Part shown: in pieces, positions 1-8,708 of the stretch
Numbering within the stretch: position 1 is the first letter of the stretch
Layout: every line of letters begins with the position of its first letter
Origin: Candidatus Cybelea septentrionalis
GTDB lineage: Bacteria > Vulcanimicrobiota > Vulcanimicrobiia > Vulcanimicrobiales > Vulcanimicrobiaceae
Assembly: GCA_003158175.1 (NCBI GenBank)
Contig: PMHJ01000020.1
Location: forward strand, 1 to 32,592
Direction: 5' to 3'
DNA: 32,592 nt
Notes under the pieces: generated by a model
Seen by the model: the letters and a program-made list of their open reading frames with translations, nothing else
Databases searched by the model: none
Told to the model about the DNA's origin: nothing
Program-made: the position numbers and the translations under genes

Positions 1-53
1 CCCCCAACCAAGTGATTAAGAGTCACCTGCTCTACCAATTGAGCTAGCGGTGC
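1..53 (-). tRNA. tRNA-Lys(CTT), 3' part cut by window start
   Basis: On the minus strand the segment begins with a 7-nt acceptor strand (GCACCGC), then a D-arm GCTC...GAGC, then an anticodon arm with loop CTCTTAA. The anticodon is CTT (Lys). The T-arm starts at the window edge and the 3' acceptor strand lies outside. A sigma70-like promoter sits directly upstream at 63-92. Confidence 0.9.
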
Positions 54-62
54 ATGAACGTT

Positions 63-92
63 ATTCTATATGACTTTTTCTTTTAGAGTCAA
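63..92 (-). promoter_or_regulatory. Likely promoter of tRNA-Lys(CTT)
   Basis: Read on the minus strand, a TTGACT box (87-92) and a TAGAAT box (63-68) are separated by 18 nt of A-rich sequence. The TAGAAT box ends 9 nt before the tRNA 5' end. This is a good match to a housekeeping sigma promoter. It also shows that tRNA-Lys(CTT) does not depend on transcription of the upstream tRNA cluster. Confidence 0.6.
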
Positions 93-115
93 CTTGTCTA
101 CGTGCACCTTAACGG

Positions 116-304
116 CTAGGCCGCCTTCTTGGTCTTGGGTCGCACCAGGCGCGCCAGGATTTCGCCCATGGAGTTTGCTGCAACCTTCTGCAGGGATGGG
201 ATGGAGGCCAAGTACAGGTCCGTGGTTATGGCGATGCTAGCATGTCGAGGCGCCCCTTGGACTATCTTCGGGTTGACCTCCTCTATCAGGACTGCAAGTG
301 TCAC
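116..304 (-). pseudogene. Tyrosine recombinase (phage integrase), C-terminal remnant
   Basis: The reading frame contains VNPKIVQGAPRHASIAITTD followed by LYLASIPSLQ and AANSMGEILARL. This matches the end of XerD/phage-type integrases, where the second catalytic His lies in a GHASIAIT-like motif followed by the Tyr nucleophile (here DLY). Only the last ~60 residues remain; the core with the first catalytic Arg and the N-terminal DNA-binding domain are absent. The expected RLG before HAS has become AP-R. It lies next to tRNA-Lys(CTT), a common kind of integration site, and abuts the decayed decarboxylase. It is a relic of an integrated element, not a working integrase. Confidence 0.75.
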
Positions 305-921
305 TTGTTGGTTTGGAGACCCTCTGGTCGCGGCGAAAAGTCTAACTCTCTGCCCATTCGTACTACTGCGACTTGCAACGCATTCACGTCAGCCAACGAG
401 CTCCGGAAGTTCACAATACATGCGCGCAACACGAATTTTCCACGGATCACGTCATTGGAAACGAACGTCTCTTCACTCTCCTGCAGATGGTGAGCAGTCC
501 GCTGTTCAACTGTTCAGATACCGTTCTACCTGTTCGTCACCTGAACCGAGGCCGCTTGGGTGGTAACGGAAAGTGGTGATACGCAGTGAGTTGGTAAATG
601 CCTCGAGTTCACGGTCGAGATCAGCGGCATGGCCCATCAACTTCGCGGGATCAGACCCTTCCTTCGGTAGGGTGCGTCCGGCGTCGAGCGCTTGTCGAAT
701 CTGCTGGGGAGATTCACCAGTTGTGACCCGCCGCCCAGGGAGCGAATCGAGGAAATCGCCGACTCTATCGACCATCTACCCAATAGCCGAAACTCGCCGG
801 AGCTCATGGCGATGGCAGACTGACGTTGCTCCAGATCTTCGGTTTCGTGAATTGCCCACCTCGGAAGAATGATACGCGATTCTCGTAAGTTATCGACAGC
901 TTGAAACTGCGTCCGACTCAT
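301..921 (-). pseudogene. PLP-dependent decarboxylase pseudogene (internal deletion, two frameshifts)
   Basis: Three consecutive minus-strand frames give pieces of one group II (aromatic/aspartate-type) PLP decarboxylase. Piece 1 (921 to ~777) starts MSRTQFQAVDNLRESR and runs to SSGEFRLLG. After a frameshift near 776, piece 2 reads MVDRVGDFLDSLPGRRVTTG and ends the N-terminal part at GHAADL. It then jumps without loss of frame to the C-terminal ELEAFTNSLRITTFRY (about 630). After a second shift near 505, piece 3 reads ETFVSNDVIRGKFVLRACIV and SLADVNALQ, ending at a stop at 301. About 280 residues, including the PLP lysine region, are missing compared with the usual ~480-residue enzyme. Family assignment rests on the N- and C-terminal motifs. 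Between 922 and 1180 I see nothing recognisable. Confidence 0.75.
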
Positions 922-1180
922 TGGATCAGCACTCATAAGTCGACACGGCCACAGGAATTCTGAAGACACGCAGTGGCCAACATCGGGCTTGCCCGTTCCC
1001 CGACTCGCGCAAACGAAAAGGCGCCCGAAATTGCAAAGGCGCCTTTCGCTGCTCCAAGGTTGACTTATTGGCGCCCATCCACTGCCTACTAAGCGCCGCT
1101 CGGCCAACCGTTTCCAAATAGTAATCGTGCCGAGCGCACTTTATCCTGAGAACGATACACGCGACCAGGCGTCCCGCCAG

Positions 1181-1587
1181 TTGCGGTTTAACGAATGTGT
1201 AAAGCGAGGACTGCGCTCTGGCTGCCCGACCCCTTAAGGTCGCAGTGAACTTGCAGTTGCTGGGCCCTCGCGTTTCGGCAGTGAATGTGTAGCCCGCCTT
1301 TACCCCGTCTTCCCACCAAAGAAATGTATTTACCGTGACCCCTCGAGGACAAGATAGCTTCGTTTGATACGGGGCATTATAATAGGTCAGCTTCGCTGTA
1401 CGCTCGCGGTGATATCCTAAGCCCAGCTCTGTTGGCCGCCAGGATAGCGTACCGGTCGTAGGGCTACCCAAACGCGCCAACTGACTCGCGTTATAAGGTG
1501 TTAGACTGTGAACCAGCGCATCCGGCTAACAACGCAGCCGCGGTGGAAACGCCGAATATCGCGCAGACCAGACGTGTCGTTAACATG
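1181..1587 (-). pseudogene. Frameshifted secreted lipoprotein
   Basis: An ATG at 1587, preceded by a GGGAG-type ribosome site, opens a clean lipoprotein signal peptide: MLTTRLVCAIFGVSTAAALL followed by the lipobox AGC. The frame stops after 31 residues (stop at 1491). One base over, the protein continues without interruption as PYNASQLARLGSP, then SWRPTELGLG, LTYYNAPYQTKLSCP, AGYTFTAETRGP and FTATLRG. This has the look of a beta-sandwich domain. Homology-like quality fades after about 1181, where the open frame runs on into unrelated sequence. Either a real frameshift mutation or a sequencing error near 1490 explains it. I do not recognise the domain by name. Confidence 0.55.
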
Positions 1588-1723
1588 GCTTCCGCTCCCA
1601 GATTGCCCCAAGTTCGACAGGACGAGAGAACGCCCTCGGCACTTGAAAAGGGCCGCGCTTTCGGGACTCCTTGACACGGTAGGCGGCCGGACATGGGTGA
1701 AGGACTACTCGGGGAAGAAAAAG

Positions 1724-1796
1724 TGCGCCCTCCGGGGATCGAACCCGGGACCAACGGATTAAAAGTCCGGTGCTCTACCAGCTGAGCTAAAGGCGC
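1724..1796 (-). tRNA. tRNA-Lys(TTT)
   Basis: Complete cloverleaf on the minus strand. Acceptor GCGCCTT pairs with AGGGCGC, the anticodon loop is CTTTTAA (anticodon TTT), and the T-loop is TTCGATC. Discriminator A is at 1724; CCA is not encoded. A T-rich run follows the 3' end on the same strand. Confidence 0.97.
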
Positions 1797-1810
1797 CTAC
1801 GATAATTTGG

Positions 1811-1885
1811 GGTGACTGACGAGAATCGAACTCGCGACCTTCGGATCCACAGACCGACGCTCTAACCAACTGAGCTACAGTCACC
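1811..1885 (-). tRNA. tRNA-His(GTG)
   Basis: Complete cloverleaf on the minus strand with loop CTGTGGA (anticodon GTG). The His identity is confirmed by an encoded G at position -1 (1885) opposite a C73 discriminator (1811). Acceptor GTGACTG pairs with CAGTCAC. Position 31/39 appears as a T-T mismatch. Confidence 0.95.
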
Positions 1886-1946
1886 ACAGAGAGATTCTTC
1901 TTTCCCTGGCTGCCGAGCATTCACGCGCCCGCGCCGCAAACCATCC

Positions 1947-2020
<74 letters not shown>

Positions 2021-2027
2021 CAATGAT

Positions 2028-2105
2028 TGGTCGGGGCGACAGGACTTGAACCTGCGAACCTCTCGCTCCCAAAGCGAGCGCTCTACCAAGCTGAGCTACG
2101 CCCCG
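2028..2105 (-). tRNA. tRNA-Pro(TGG), CCA encoded
   Basis: Complete cloverleaf on the minus strand. Acceptor CGGGGCG pairs with CGCCCCG, the anticodon loop is TTTGGGA (anticodon TGG) and the discriminator A is at 2031, followed by an encoded CCA (2030-2028). It is the promoter-proximal member of the Pro-Arg-His-Lys cluster. Confidence 0.97.
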
Positions 2106-2234
2106 ACGCCTGCGGCCATCGAAGGGTCTCCACCGTTCTCCGGCGATGACAGTTCGCGCATCGGACCTCACACTTCGCGATTTCTCGAACTATCCTCTGC
2201 CATGCCATTCCAACCCGAACCAAAGTGCTGATGT

Positions 2235-2443
2235 CTAATTCTTTAATGCCCTCGCGTGATCGAACTCAAGGACGCGCACATCGGATTCACTGCAATCGAC
2301 GCAGCGGTGAGAGGAGAGGTACTCCGTAACTCCGCGCCGATTTCGTGCGCGGTAGCTTTGGCAAAACTTTCGAACGGGAGCAACTGATGACAAACCCCAC
2401 ATTCCCTCATGTTGAAGACCGTAGAACGCGAAAGTGCCACCAT
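2235..2443 (-). pseudogene. HNH-type nuclease remnant
   Basis: Two minus-strand frames together give pieces of a small zinc-binding HNH protein. The first frame reads ECGVCHQLLPFESFAKAT, with a CxxC pair typical of the N-terminal treble-clef of phage-type HNH proteins. A second frame reads VTEYLSSHRCVDCSESDVRV followed by LEFDHARAL. This closely resembles the usual YL..HPCVDCGE.D..VLEFDH core. The linker between the pieces is shortened and a frameshift lies near 2340, so the gene is dead. It fits with the other decayed mobile-type genes around this tRNA cluster. Sequence 2106-2234 shows nothing else. Confidence 0.55.
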
Positions 2444-2477
2444 TATTGCACTCGGTGACTTCCTTCTTTAGCGTATG

Positions 2478-3329
2478 CTAAAGCAGCAATGCATGATAGC
2501 CGACGTACGTTGAGAGATCGCCTTGAAATGCATCTCCGGCGAGTAACGAAACCGATTCGATCCGCAAACCGGCGCGTAACGCGGCGCGTGCGATTCGCAG
2601 ATTCGAGCCCGGCACCAACGCCGAACACCAAGATGCGCCGTACGTCCGCGTAAGCGAGAGCAGCGCATAGGCGAAGATCTGCACGAGATAGGCCTGCGAC
2701 GCGCAGCTTAACGGGCCGATCCGGCCGTCGGGCCAGACGTAGGCGTAGGCGACAAACTCGCCGCGCAGGAAAAACGCGTGTCCCGTTGCGCCGGCGGCAA
2801 ACCGCTCGTGATCGGCGTCGCGCGTCGTGCCGCGCGTCTGGGCGTCGAGGCCGCGCAGCCCGAATCCATGCGAAACCGAGTCGACCGCGTCCACCTCAAA
2901 CCGATAGTCGCCGGCGGCCATCTTCGCGAGCTCCTCTTCTCGCGGAATCGCACCGGCGAGCCGCACGATGGGCTCGCGCAGCATCATGCGTTGCTTCAAA
3001 GCCAGCGCCAGGCTCCCGGCATCGCTCGGATCGAGCATCATCGCGCGCGTACGATCTCCGGCGTCGAGAAAGACCGCAGCCAAAAGTTCGCCGCCTACAC
3101 CGGTACCGCGATACGAAGGCTCAACGAAGAGATCGCCGACGTATCGCTCGGACTCCGAGTCGTGCGCAACCGCGATTCCCACGCTCTCGCCGGCGTCGCG
3201 TGCGATCCAAACCGTCCCACGTTCCGCAGAGGCCAGCGCAATCCGGACCGCCGCGTCGTCGCAGTTTCGCCGCCGCTGGATCGATCGAACTTCGTCGGCA
3301 CCCCCGAGTCCGATCGCAAGATCAGACAC
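2478..3329 (-). CDS. GNAT-family N-acetyltransferase
   Basis: A protein of about 283 residues with an N-terminal acetyl-CoA-binding core. The strand YVGDLFVEPSYRGTGVGGEL carries the RGTGVG pyrophosphate loop of motif A. The C-terminal half (HAFFLRGEFVAYAYVWPDGR through STYVGYHALLL) looks like a second, degenerate GNAT domain; the substrate is unknown. I chose the GTG at 3329 because it overlaps the rdgB stop as GTGTCTGA and removes a leader that would only read through rdgB. An in-frame ATG at 3356 is possible. It is the last gene of the lepA-rdgB group. The 3' end lies about 35 bp from the HNH remnant. Confidence 0.8.
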   Translation of the reverse strand: MSDLAIGLGGADEVRSIQRRRNCDDAAVRIALASAERGTVWIARDAGESVGIAVAHDSESERYVGDLFVEPSYRGTGVGGELLAAVFLDAGDRTRAMMLDPSDAGSLALALKQRMMLREPIVRLAGAIPREEELAKMAAGDYRFEVDAVDSVSHGFGLRGLDAQTRGTTRDADHERFAAGATGHAFFLRGEFVAYAYVWPDGRIGPLSCASQAYLVQIFAYALLSLTRTYGASWCSALVPGSNLRIARAALRAGLRIESVSLLAGDAFQGDLSTYVGYHALLL

Positions 3330-3914
3330 GGCTTTGCAACGCCGAGAGCAACGCATCCGCGGCGCGCCGCCGATGGCTGACGGCGTTCTTCTCCTTCTCG
3401 CTCAGCGCGGCGAAGCTGCGGCCGGATGGCGGATAAAAGAACAATGGATCGTAACCAAACCCGCCTGCGCCGCTCTCGACCTCTAATAGGTAGCCGTTCA
3501 CGTGACCGGTCACGATCACGGGCTCTTGGCCAGGTTCGATCAACGCCAGCGCGCAGACGAAGCGTGCCGAACGGCGGTAGGGCGGTACCCCGCGCAGTTC
3601 GGCGAGCAATGCGGCGCGGCGCTCCGGCCACCCGATATCCGCTCCACCGTATCGCGCCGAATAGACCCCGGGCCTGCCCTCGAGCGCATCGACTTCCAGT
3701 CCGCTATCGTCGGCGAGTACCATCCCTACAATTTCACGCTTCTGCAGCGTCGCGGCGAGCGCTTGCGCCTTGAGGAGCGCATTGCCTCCGTACGTATCGG
3801 CATCCTCGGCGGGGGCGGCGTACTTCCGAGGCTTCGCGAGCGCAAGTGAACTCCCGGAGAAAATCGCTCGCAGTTCGCGAAGCTTTCCCGCGTTCTGCGT
3901 AGCGACGAAGGTCT

Positions 3915-3918
<4 letters not shown>
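3322..3918 (-). CDS. rdgB: XTP/dITP diphosphatase (Ham1/RdgB family)
   Basis: Hydrolyses non-canonical purine triphosphates (XTP, dITP/ITP) to monophosphates and keeps them out of DNA and RNA. The 198-residue length is normal. Family landmarks are visible in order: the N-terminal [15 protein letters not shown] (substrate loop with the conserved Lys), [20 protein letters not shown] with the catalytic acidic patch and SARYGG, then [20 protein letters not shown] followed by [11 protein letters not shown]. The GTG start at 3918 overlaps the lepA stop (GTGA), so translation is coupled to lepA. The stop overlaps the GNAT start. Confidence 0.96.
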
Positions 3919-5741
<1,823 letters not shown>

Positions 5742-5750
5742 GCTGTAAGG

Positions 5751-6041
5751 CTAGAAAACCGGTATGCAGCTATTGAAGGCGAAGTGCGCGAGCGCCGGTC
5801 GGACCAGAAGCTGCAAGGCAAAAAACAAGATCAGAAACGCGAGATCGAGTCCGCCCAGCGGCGGAATAACCCGGCGTATCGGAATCAGCACGGGCTCGAT
5901 GATCGACGCCAAGTAATAGACCCATCGTCCCCGGCGCAGATCGGGGAACCACGAGACGATCGCGTACACGAAGAGGAGCATCGTGTAGATATTGACGATC
6001 CAGACCGCCGCCTGTGCTAAATCGCAAACGAGCAGATTCAC
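5751..6041 (-). CDS. YggT family integral membrane protein
   Basis: A 96-residue hydrophobic protein with two membrane segments (about residues 12-35 and 62-85). It contains the family signature FVYAIVSWFP and EPVLIPIRRVIPPLGGLDLA, with the conserved PLG-GLD turn. YggT proteins are linked to osmotic tolerance, cell division or membrane protein quality control in different bacteria; the biochemical role is not settled. It sits between a DUF4446 gene (12 bp away) and lepA (9 bp away), most likely in one transcript. Confidence 0.92.
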   Translation of the reverse strand: MNLLVCDLAQAAVWIVNIYTMLLFVYAIVSWFPDLRRGRWVYYLASIIEPVLIPIRRVIPPLGGLDLAFLILFFALQLLVRPALAHFAFNSCIPVF

Positions 6042-6053
6042 GTACCGGCCGTT

Positions 6054-6560
6054 CTACGAAGCCGGCGAGCGAGCCCGCTCGATGGCTTCCAGCTCCTCGG
6101 GCGACGCTTGGACCGTCGGCTTGAACGCTGCAACCGGTTTGCCGAAGGTGCGCGTGCCATCGCGCGTATAGATGCTCGTCACAACGACCCCGTCGCCTTG
6201 GCGATTGAGCAGCGCCAGGGCATAGGAAAGGCCCGCCTCGCTATCGGTAAAGGCATCGTATCGCACGAAGCCGCAGCGCGACAGATCGGTAGCGGCGAGC
6301 GACTCGAGCCCACCGATTCTTGCGCCATCGCTTTCCAGGCCTGCACGCAGCGACGCGTCGCTGCTCTCGAGCGCGGCGAGCCGGCCGGCTGCCCCACCGG
6401 CGCCTCCGGCAATCAGACCGTCATGCGCTTCGAGTAGCGCGCCGGCGCGCGTAAGCGCGGGACGGACGACGGCGACGTGATAGATGGCCAGCGCGACGAG
6501 AGCGCCGGCGAGGGCCGCTAGGGCCGGATAGATAGATTGAAACGCTTGCATAGTTAACAT
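6054..6560 (-). CDS. DUF4446 family protein
   Basis: A 168-residue protein with one N-terminal membrane helix (about 10-32). A small Ala/Gly-rich linker of probable coiled-coil nature follows. The C-terminal domain has the DUF4446 signature CGFVRYDAFTDSEAGLSYAL, then LLNRQGDGVVVTSIYTRDGT and the KPV turn. Function is unknown; in other bacteria such genes often lie near chromosome-partition or membrane genes. The ATG at 6560 is taken as the start, with a second in-frame ATG at 6551 equally plausible. The SRP RNA gene ends about 16 bp upstream on the same strand. Confidence 0.88.
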   Translation of the reverse strand: MLTMQAFQSIYPALAALAGALVALAIYHVAVVRPALTRAGALLEAHDGLIAGGAGGAAGRLAALESSDASLRAGLESDGARIGGLESLAATDLSRCGFVRYDAFTDSEAGLSYALALLNRQGDGVVVTSIYTRDGTRTFGKPVAAFKPTVQASPEELEAIERARSPAS

Positions 6561-6576
6561 TCAGAAGACCACGACG

Positions 6577-6665
6577 AGAGTCAGGTGGATCACGGCACCC
6601 GTAAGGGATCGCTTACCGTTGCTACCTTCCGGTTCTGGCGGGGTTCACGAGGTTACGCCGCGTGA
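6577..6665 (-). ncRNA. ffs: Signal recognition particle RNA, bacterial small type
   Basis: On the minus strand the sequence holds the SRP domain IV core: GTGAACCCCGCCAG, then AACCGGAAGGTAGCAACGG, with the GGAA tetraloop and asymmetric AGCA loop that bind Ffh. The flanks GTAACCTCGTGAACCCC and GGGTGCCGTGATCCAC can pair to make the long rod. The arrangement closely resembles the actinobacterial form. The exact ends are estimated from pairing. It directs co-translational targeting of membrane proteins and lies just upstream of two membrane-protein genes (DUF4446, yggT). Confidence 0.88.
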
Positions 6666-6752
6666 AGCCCAACTCCCATCATGGCCACGCAATGATAGCA
6701 TATGCCCGCGCGGGCGCGAGGAAGCAGCCATACCGTCGCCAACGATGCCTGC

Positions 6753-7268
6753 ATGACGAGGGCGTTAATCGCGGCAGCTATCACATTAGTAGCATCTACG
6801 ACGTCGCTGTACGTCGGAAGCGACGATATTATCGCCGGTCACGCCATCCCGAAGGTCTTCATGGCGCGCCAGTGCGGCGGAGAAAACCGCTCGCCCTCGC
6901 TTGCCTGGAGTGGAGCGCCCCACGGCACCGCCTCGTTCGCCATCGTGATGCACGACGCGGACGCTCCGATTCCGGGCGGCTTCTACCATTGGGTTCTCTA
7001 TAATCTGCCCGGCGGGACGCACCGCCTCGAACCCAACGTCAAGGTTGCGGCCGGCCAGCTCGGCCAGACCTCGGCAGCTCGCACGGAGTATCACGGCCCG
7101 TGTCCGCCTCCCGGCCCCGCACACCACTACACGATAACGGTGTATGCGCTGGACCTCGCGCGCGTTTCGGCCGCGACGCCGCTCAGAGGCCCACAACTCG
7201 AACGTAGCATCGACGGGCACGTGCTCGCTCGAGGCGTTCTCGAAGCGACCGCGGCAACCAGCCCCTAA
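6753..7268 (+). CDS. YbhB/YbcL-type PEBP (Raf kinase inhibitor-like) protein, exported
   Basis: About 171 residues from the ATG at 6753, beginning with a signal peptide (MTRALIAAAITLVAS). The ORF could start at 6702, but that would bury the signal. The phosphatidylethanolamine-binding-protein fold is shown by GGENRSPSLAWSGAPHGTAS, the FAIVMHDADAP strand, GGFYHWVLYNLP, and the late YHGPCPPPGPAHHYTITVYA, which holds the conserved His-rich pocket. Bacterial members bind small anionic ligands; the physiological role is mostly unknown. It lies 49 bp upstream of the CDGSH gene and may share its transcript. Confidence 0.9.
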   Translation: MTRALIAAAITLVASTTSLYVGSDDIIAGHAIPKVFMARQCGGENRSPSLAWSGAPHGTASFAIVMHDADAPIPGGFYHWVLYNLPGGTHRLEPNVKVAAGQLGQTSAARTEYHGPCPPPGPAHHYTITVYALDLARVSAATPLRGPQLERSIDGHVLARGVLEATAATSP

Positions 7269-7282
7269 TTCGAACAAAGCCG

Positions 7283-7309
7283 GACCGTATCCCGAAGACG
7301 TCGAAGGCC
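7283..7309 (+). repeat. Possible degenerate copy of the GTCGAAG-type dispersed repeat
   Basis: The gap between the PEBP and CDGSH genes contains GGACCGTATCCCGAAGACG followed by TCGAAGG. It resembles the common short intergenic repeat with core CCTGAGC..AGTCGAAGG, of which clearer copies occur at 15124-15172 and (inverted) 25353-25373. The match is imperfect, so this is tentative. Confidence 0.3.
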
Positions 7310-7317
7310 TGCCGTTA

Positions 7318-7542
7318 ATGGACGAAGTCATCATCAAAGTCCGCGAGAGCGGTCCCTATCTCATCCGTGGAAAAGTCACGCTTACCGACGTCGACGGAAC
7401 TCCTTACACCGTCGAAGGCCCAAATGTCGCGCTCTGTCGTTGCGGCGGCTCGCAAAACAAGCCGTTCTGCGACGGGACGCACCGCGAGAACGGATTCGCG
7501 GCAACCGAACGTGCGGCGGTGGTAGAGCAGAGCGTTCCGTAG
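7318..7542 (+). CDS. CDGSH-type iron-sulfur protein
   Basis: A 74-residue protein. The C-terminal half holds the complete 2Fe-2S CDGSH signature, CRCGGSQNKPFCDGTH, with three Cys and one His as ligands. The N-terminal part (VRESGPYLIRGKVTLTDVDG) is a small beta segment typical of the single-domain bacterial version. Such proteins act in electron transfer or iron-sulfur cluster handling. The start is the ATG at 7318. Its stop TAG shares a base with the GTG start of hmgA (TAGTG), so the two are translationally coupled. This suggests a link to the non-heme iron dioxygenase downstream. Confidence 0.9.
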   Translation: MDEVIIKVRESGPYLIRGKVTLTDVDGTPYTVEGPNVALCRCGGSQNKPFCDGTHRENGFAATERAAVVEQSVP

Positions 7543-8708
7543 TGCCGTCGTATCTGCGAGAAGGGCGCGTGCCCCATAAGCGCCACATTCAGTTTCGACG
7601 ACCCGACGGCGGCCTTTACGCCGAGGAGCTCTTCTCGACCAAGGGTTTCGAAAGCGTCTACTCGTTGATCTATCATCTCCGCCCCCCGACCGCAACGCTG
7701 GACGTTCGGCCCTGGGAACGCCCGCCAATCCGCTTCTCCCCCAACGACCCGCTGCGCAATCGTCACTTCAAAACGCCGCAGGTCGCGCGCGACGGCGAAG
7801 ATGCCATAGAATCGCGCGCGCCGCTGCTCGGCAACGACGACGTGGTCCTTTCGATCGCAAACGCGCAGCGCCCGATGGAGTACTTCTATCGCAACACCGG
7901 CGGCGACGAGCTGCTCTTCATTCATTCCGGGGCGGGCATCCTCGAAAGCCAGTTCGGCGAGCTTGCATATCGCCCGCACGACTATCTCGTCATTCCCACC
8001 GGTACGACCTATCGGATCGTGCCCGCGTCGCCGACGCGCATGCTGGTCCACGAGATGACCGGAACGATCACGCTCCCGCGCAAATATCGTAACGAGTTCG
8101 GACAGCTCGAGGAGCACGCGCCGTACTACGAGCGAGACTTTCGAGCACCAATGCTCAAGCCGCCCGTGGAAGCTCAAGGCGAATACGAGGTTCGAGTCAC
8201 CAGCGGCGGACGCCATGCGATCTATGTCGTGCAGAATCATCCCTGCGACGTCGTCGGCTGGGACGGCTACTGCTATCCCTACGCATTTAACCTCGAAGAG
8301 TTCGCACCAATTACCGGAAAGCTGCACCAACCGCCGCCCGCGCATGCCACGTTCGAAGCGCCCGGCGCAGCGTTCTGCGCCTTCGTGCCGCGTATGTTCG
8401 ATTATCACCCGCTGGCAATCCCCGTTCCGTACAACCACTCGAGCGTCGACTGCGACGAAGTGCTCTATTATGTGAGCGGAAACTTCATGAGTCGGCGAGG
8501 GGTCGAAGAGGGTTCGATCACACTGCACTCGTCGGGTGCGCCGCATGGGCCGCAGCCTGGCGCAGTGGAGTCGAGCCTCGGCAAGACGTCAACCGACGAG
8601 ATCGCCGTTATGGTCGACACCTTCAAACCGCTGCTCCTCGCCGAAGCGGCAATTGCGTGCGAGGATCCAAGCTACTTCCGCTCCTGGATCGAAGCTCCGA
8701 CCGCTTAG
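7542..8708 (+). CDS. hmgA: Homogentisate 1,2-dioxygenase
   Basis: Opens the ring of homogentisate to maleylacetoacetate using Fe(II) and O2, the central step of tyrosine/phenylalanine breakdown. About 388 residues from the GTG at 7542, which gives the expected N-terminus VPSYLREGRVPHKRHIQF; the ORF could open further upstream but would then overlap the CDGSH gene. The cupin strands are visible (YHLRPPTATLDVRPWE, FIHSGAGILESQFGELAY). The metal-site region is NHSSVDCDEVLYYVSG followed by GSITLHSSGAPHGPQPG, with the His, Glu and His ligand neighbourhoods. It lacks some N-terminal sequence of the ~440-residue animal enzyme, as is usual for this bacterial branch. Its stop overlaps the fahA stop on the other strand by 4 bp. 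Confidence 0.93.
   Translation: MPSYLREGRVPHKRHIQFRRPDGGLYAEELFSTKGFESVYSLIYHLRPPTATLDVRPWERPPIRFSPNDPLRNRHFKTPQVARDGEDAIESRAPLLGNDDVVLSIANAQRPMEYFYRNTGGDELLFIHSGAGILESQFGELAYRPHDYLVIPTGTTYRIVPASPTRMLVHEMTGTITLPRKYRNEFGQLEEHAPYYERDFRAPMLKPPVEAQGEYEVRVTSGGRHAIYVVQNHPCDVVGWDGYCYPYAFNLEEFAPITGKLHQPPPAHATFEAPGAAFCAFVPRMFDYHPLAIPVPYNHSSVDCDEVLYYVSGNFMSRRGVEEGSITLHSSGAPHGPQPGAVESSLGKTSTDEIAVMVDTFKPLLLAEAAIACEDPSYFRSWIEAPTA

Noticed and set aside
637..1107. Single 156-residue protein on the minus strand
   Set aside because: Only its middle part is meaningful, and that part is the N-terminus of the decarboxylase pseudogene; the rest runs through unrelated frames.
2778..3486. Long plus-strand open frames opposite the GNAT and rdgB genes
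   Set aside because: Arg/Pro-rich translations with no motifs; they are shadows of the minus-strand genes in GC-rich DNA.
7404..8546. 380-residue minus-strand frame opposite hmgA
   Set aside because: hmgA is certain on the plus strand; this frame has no start context or family features.
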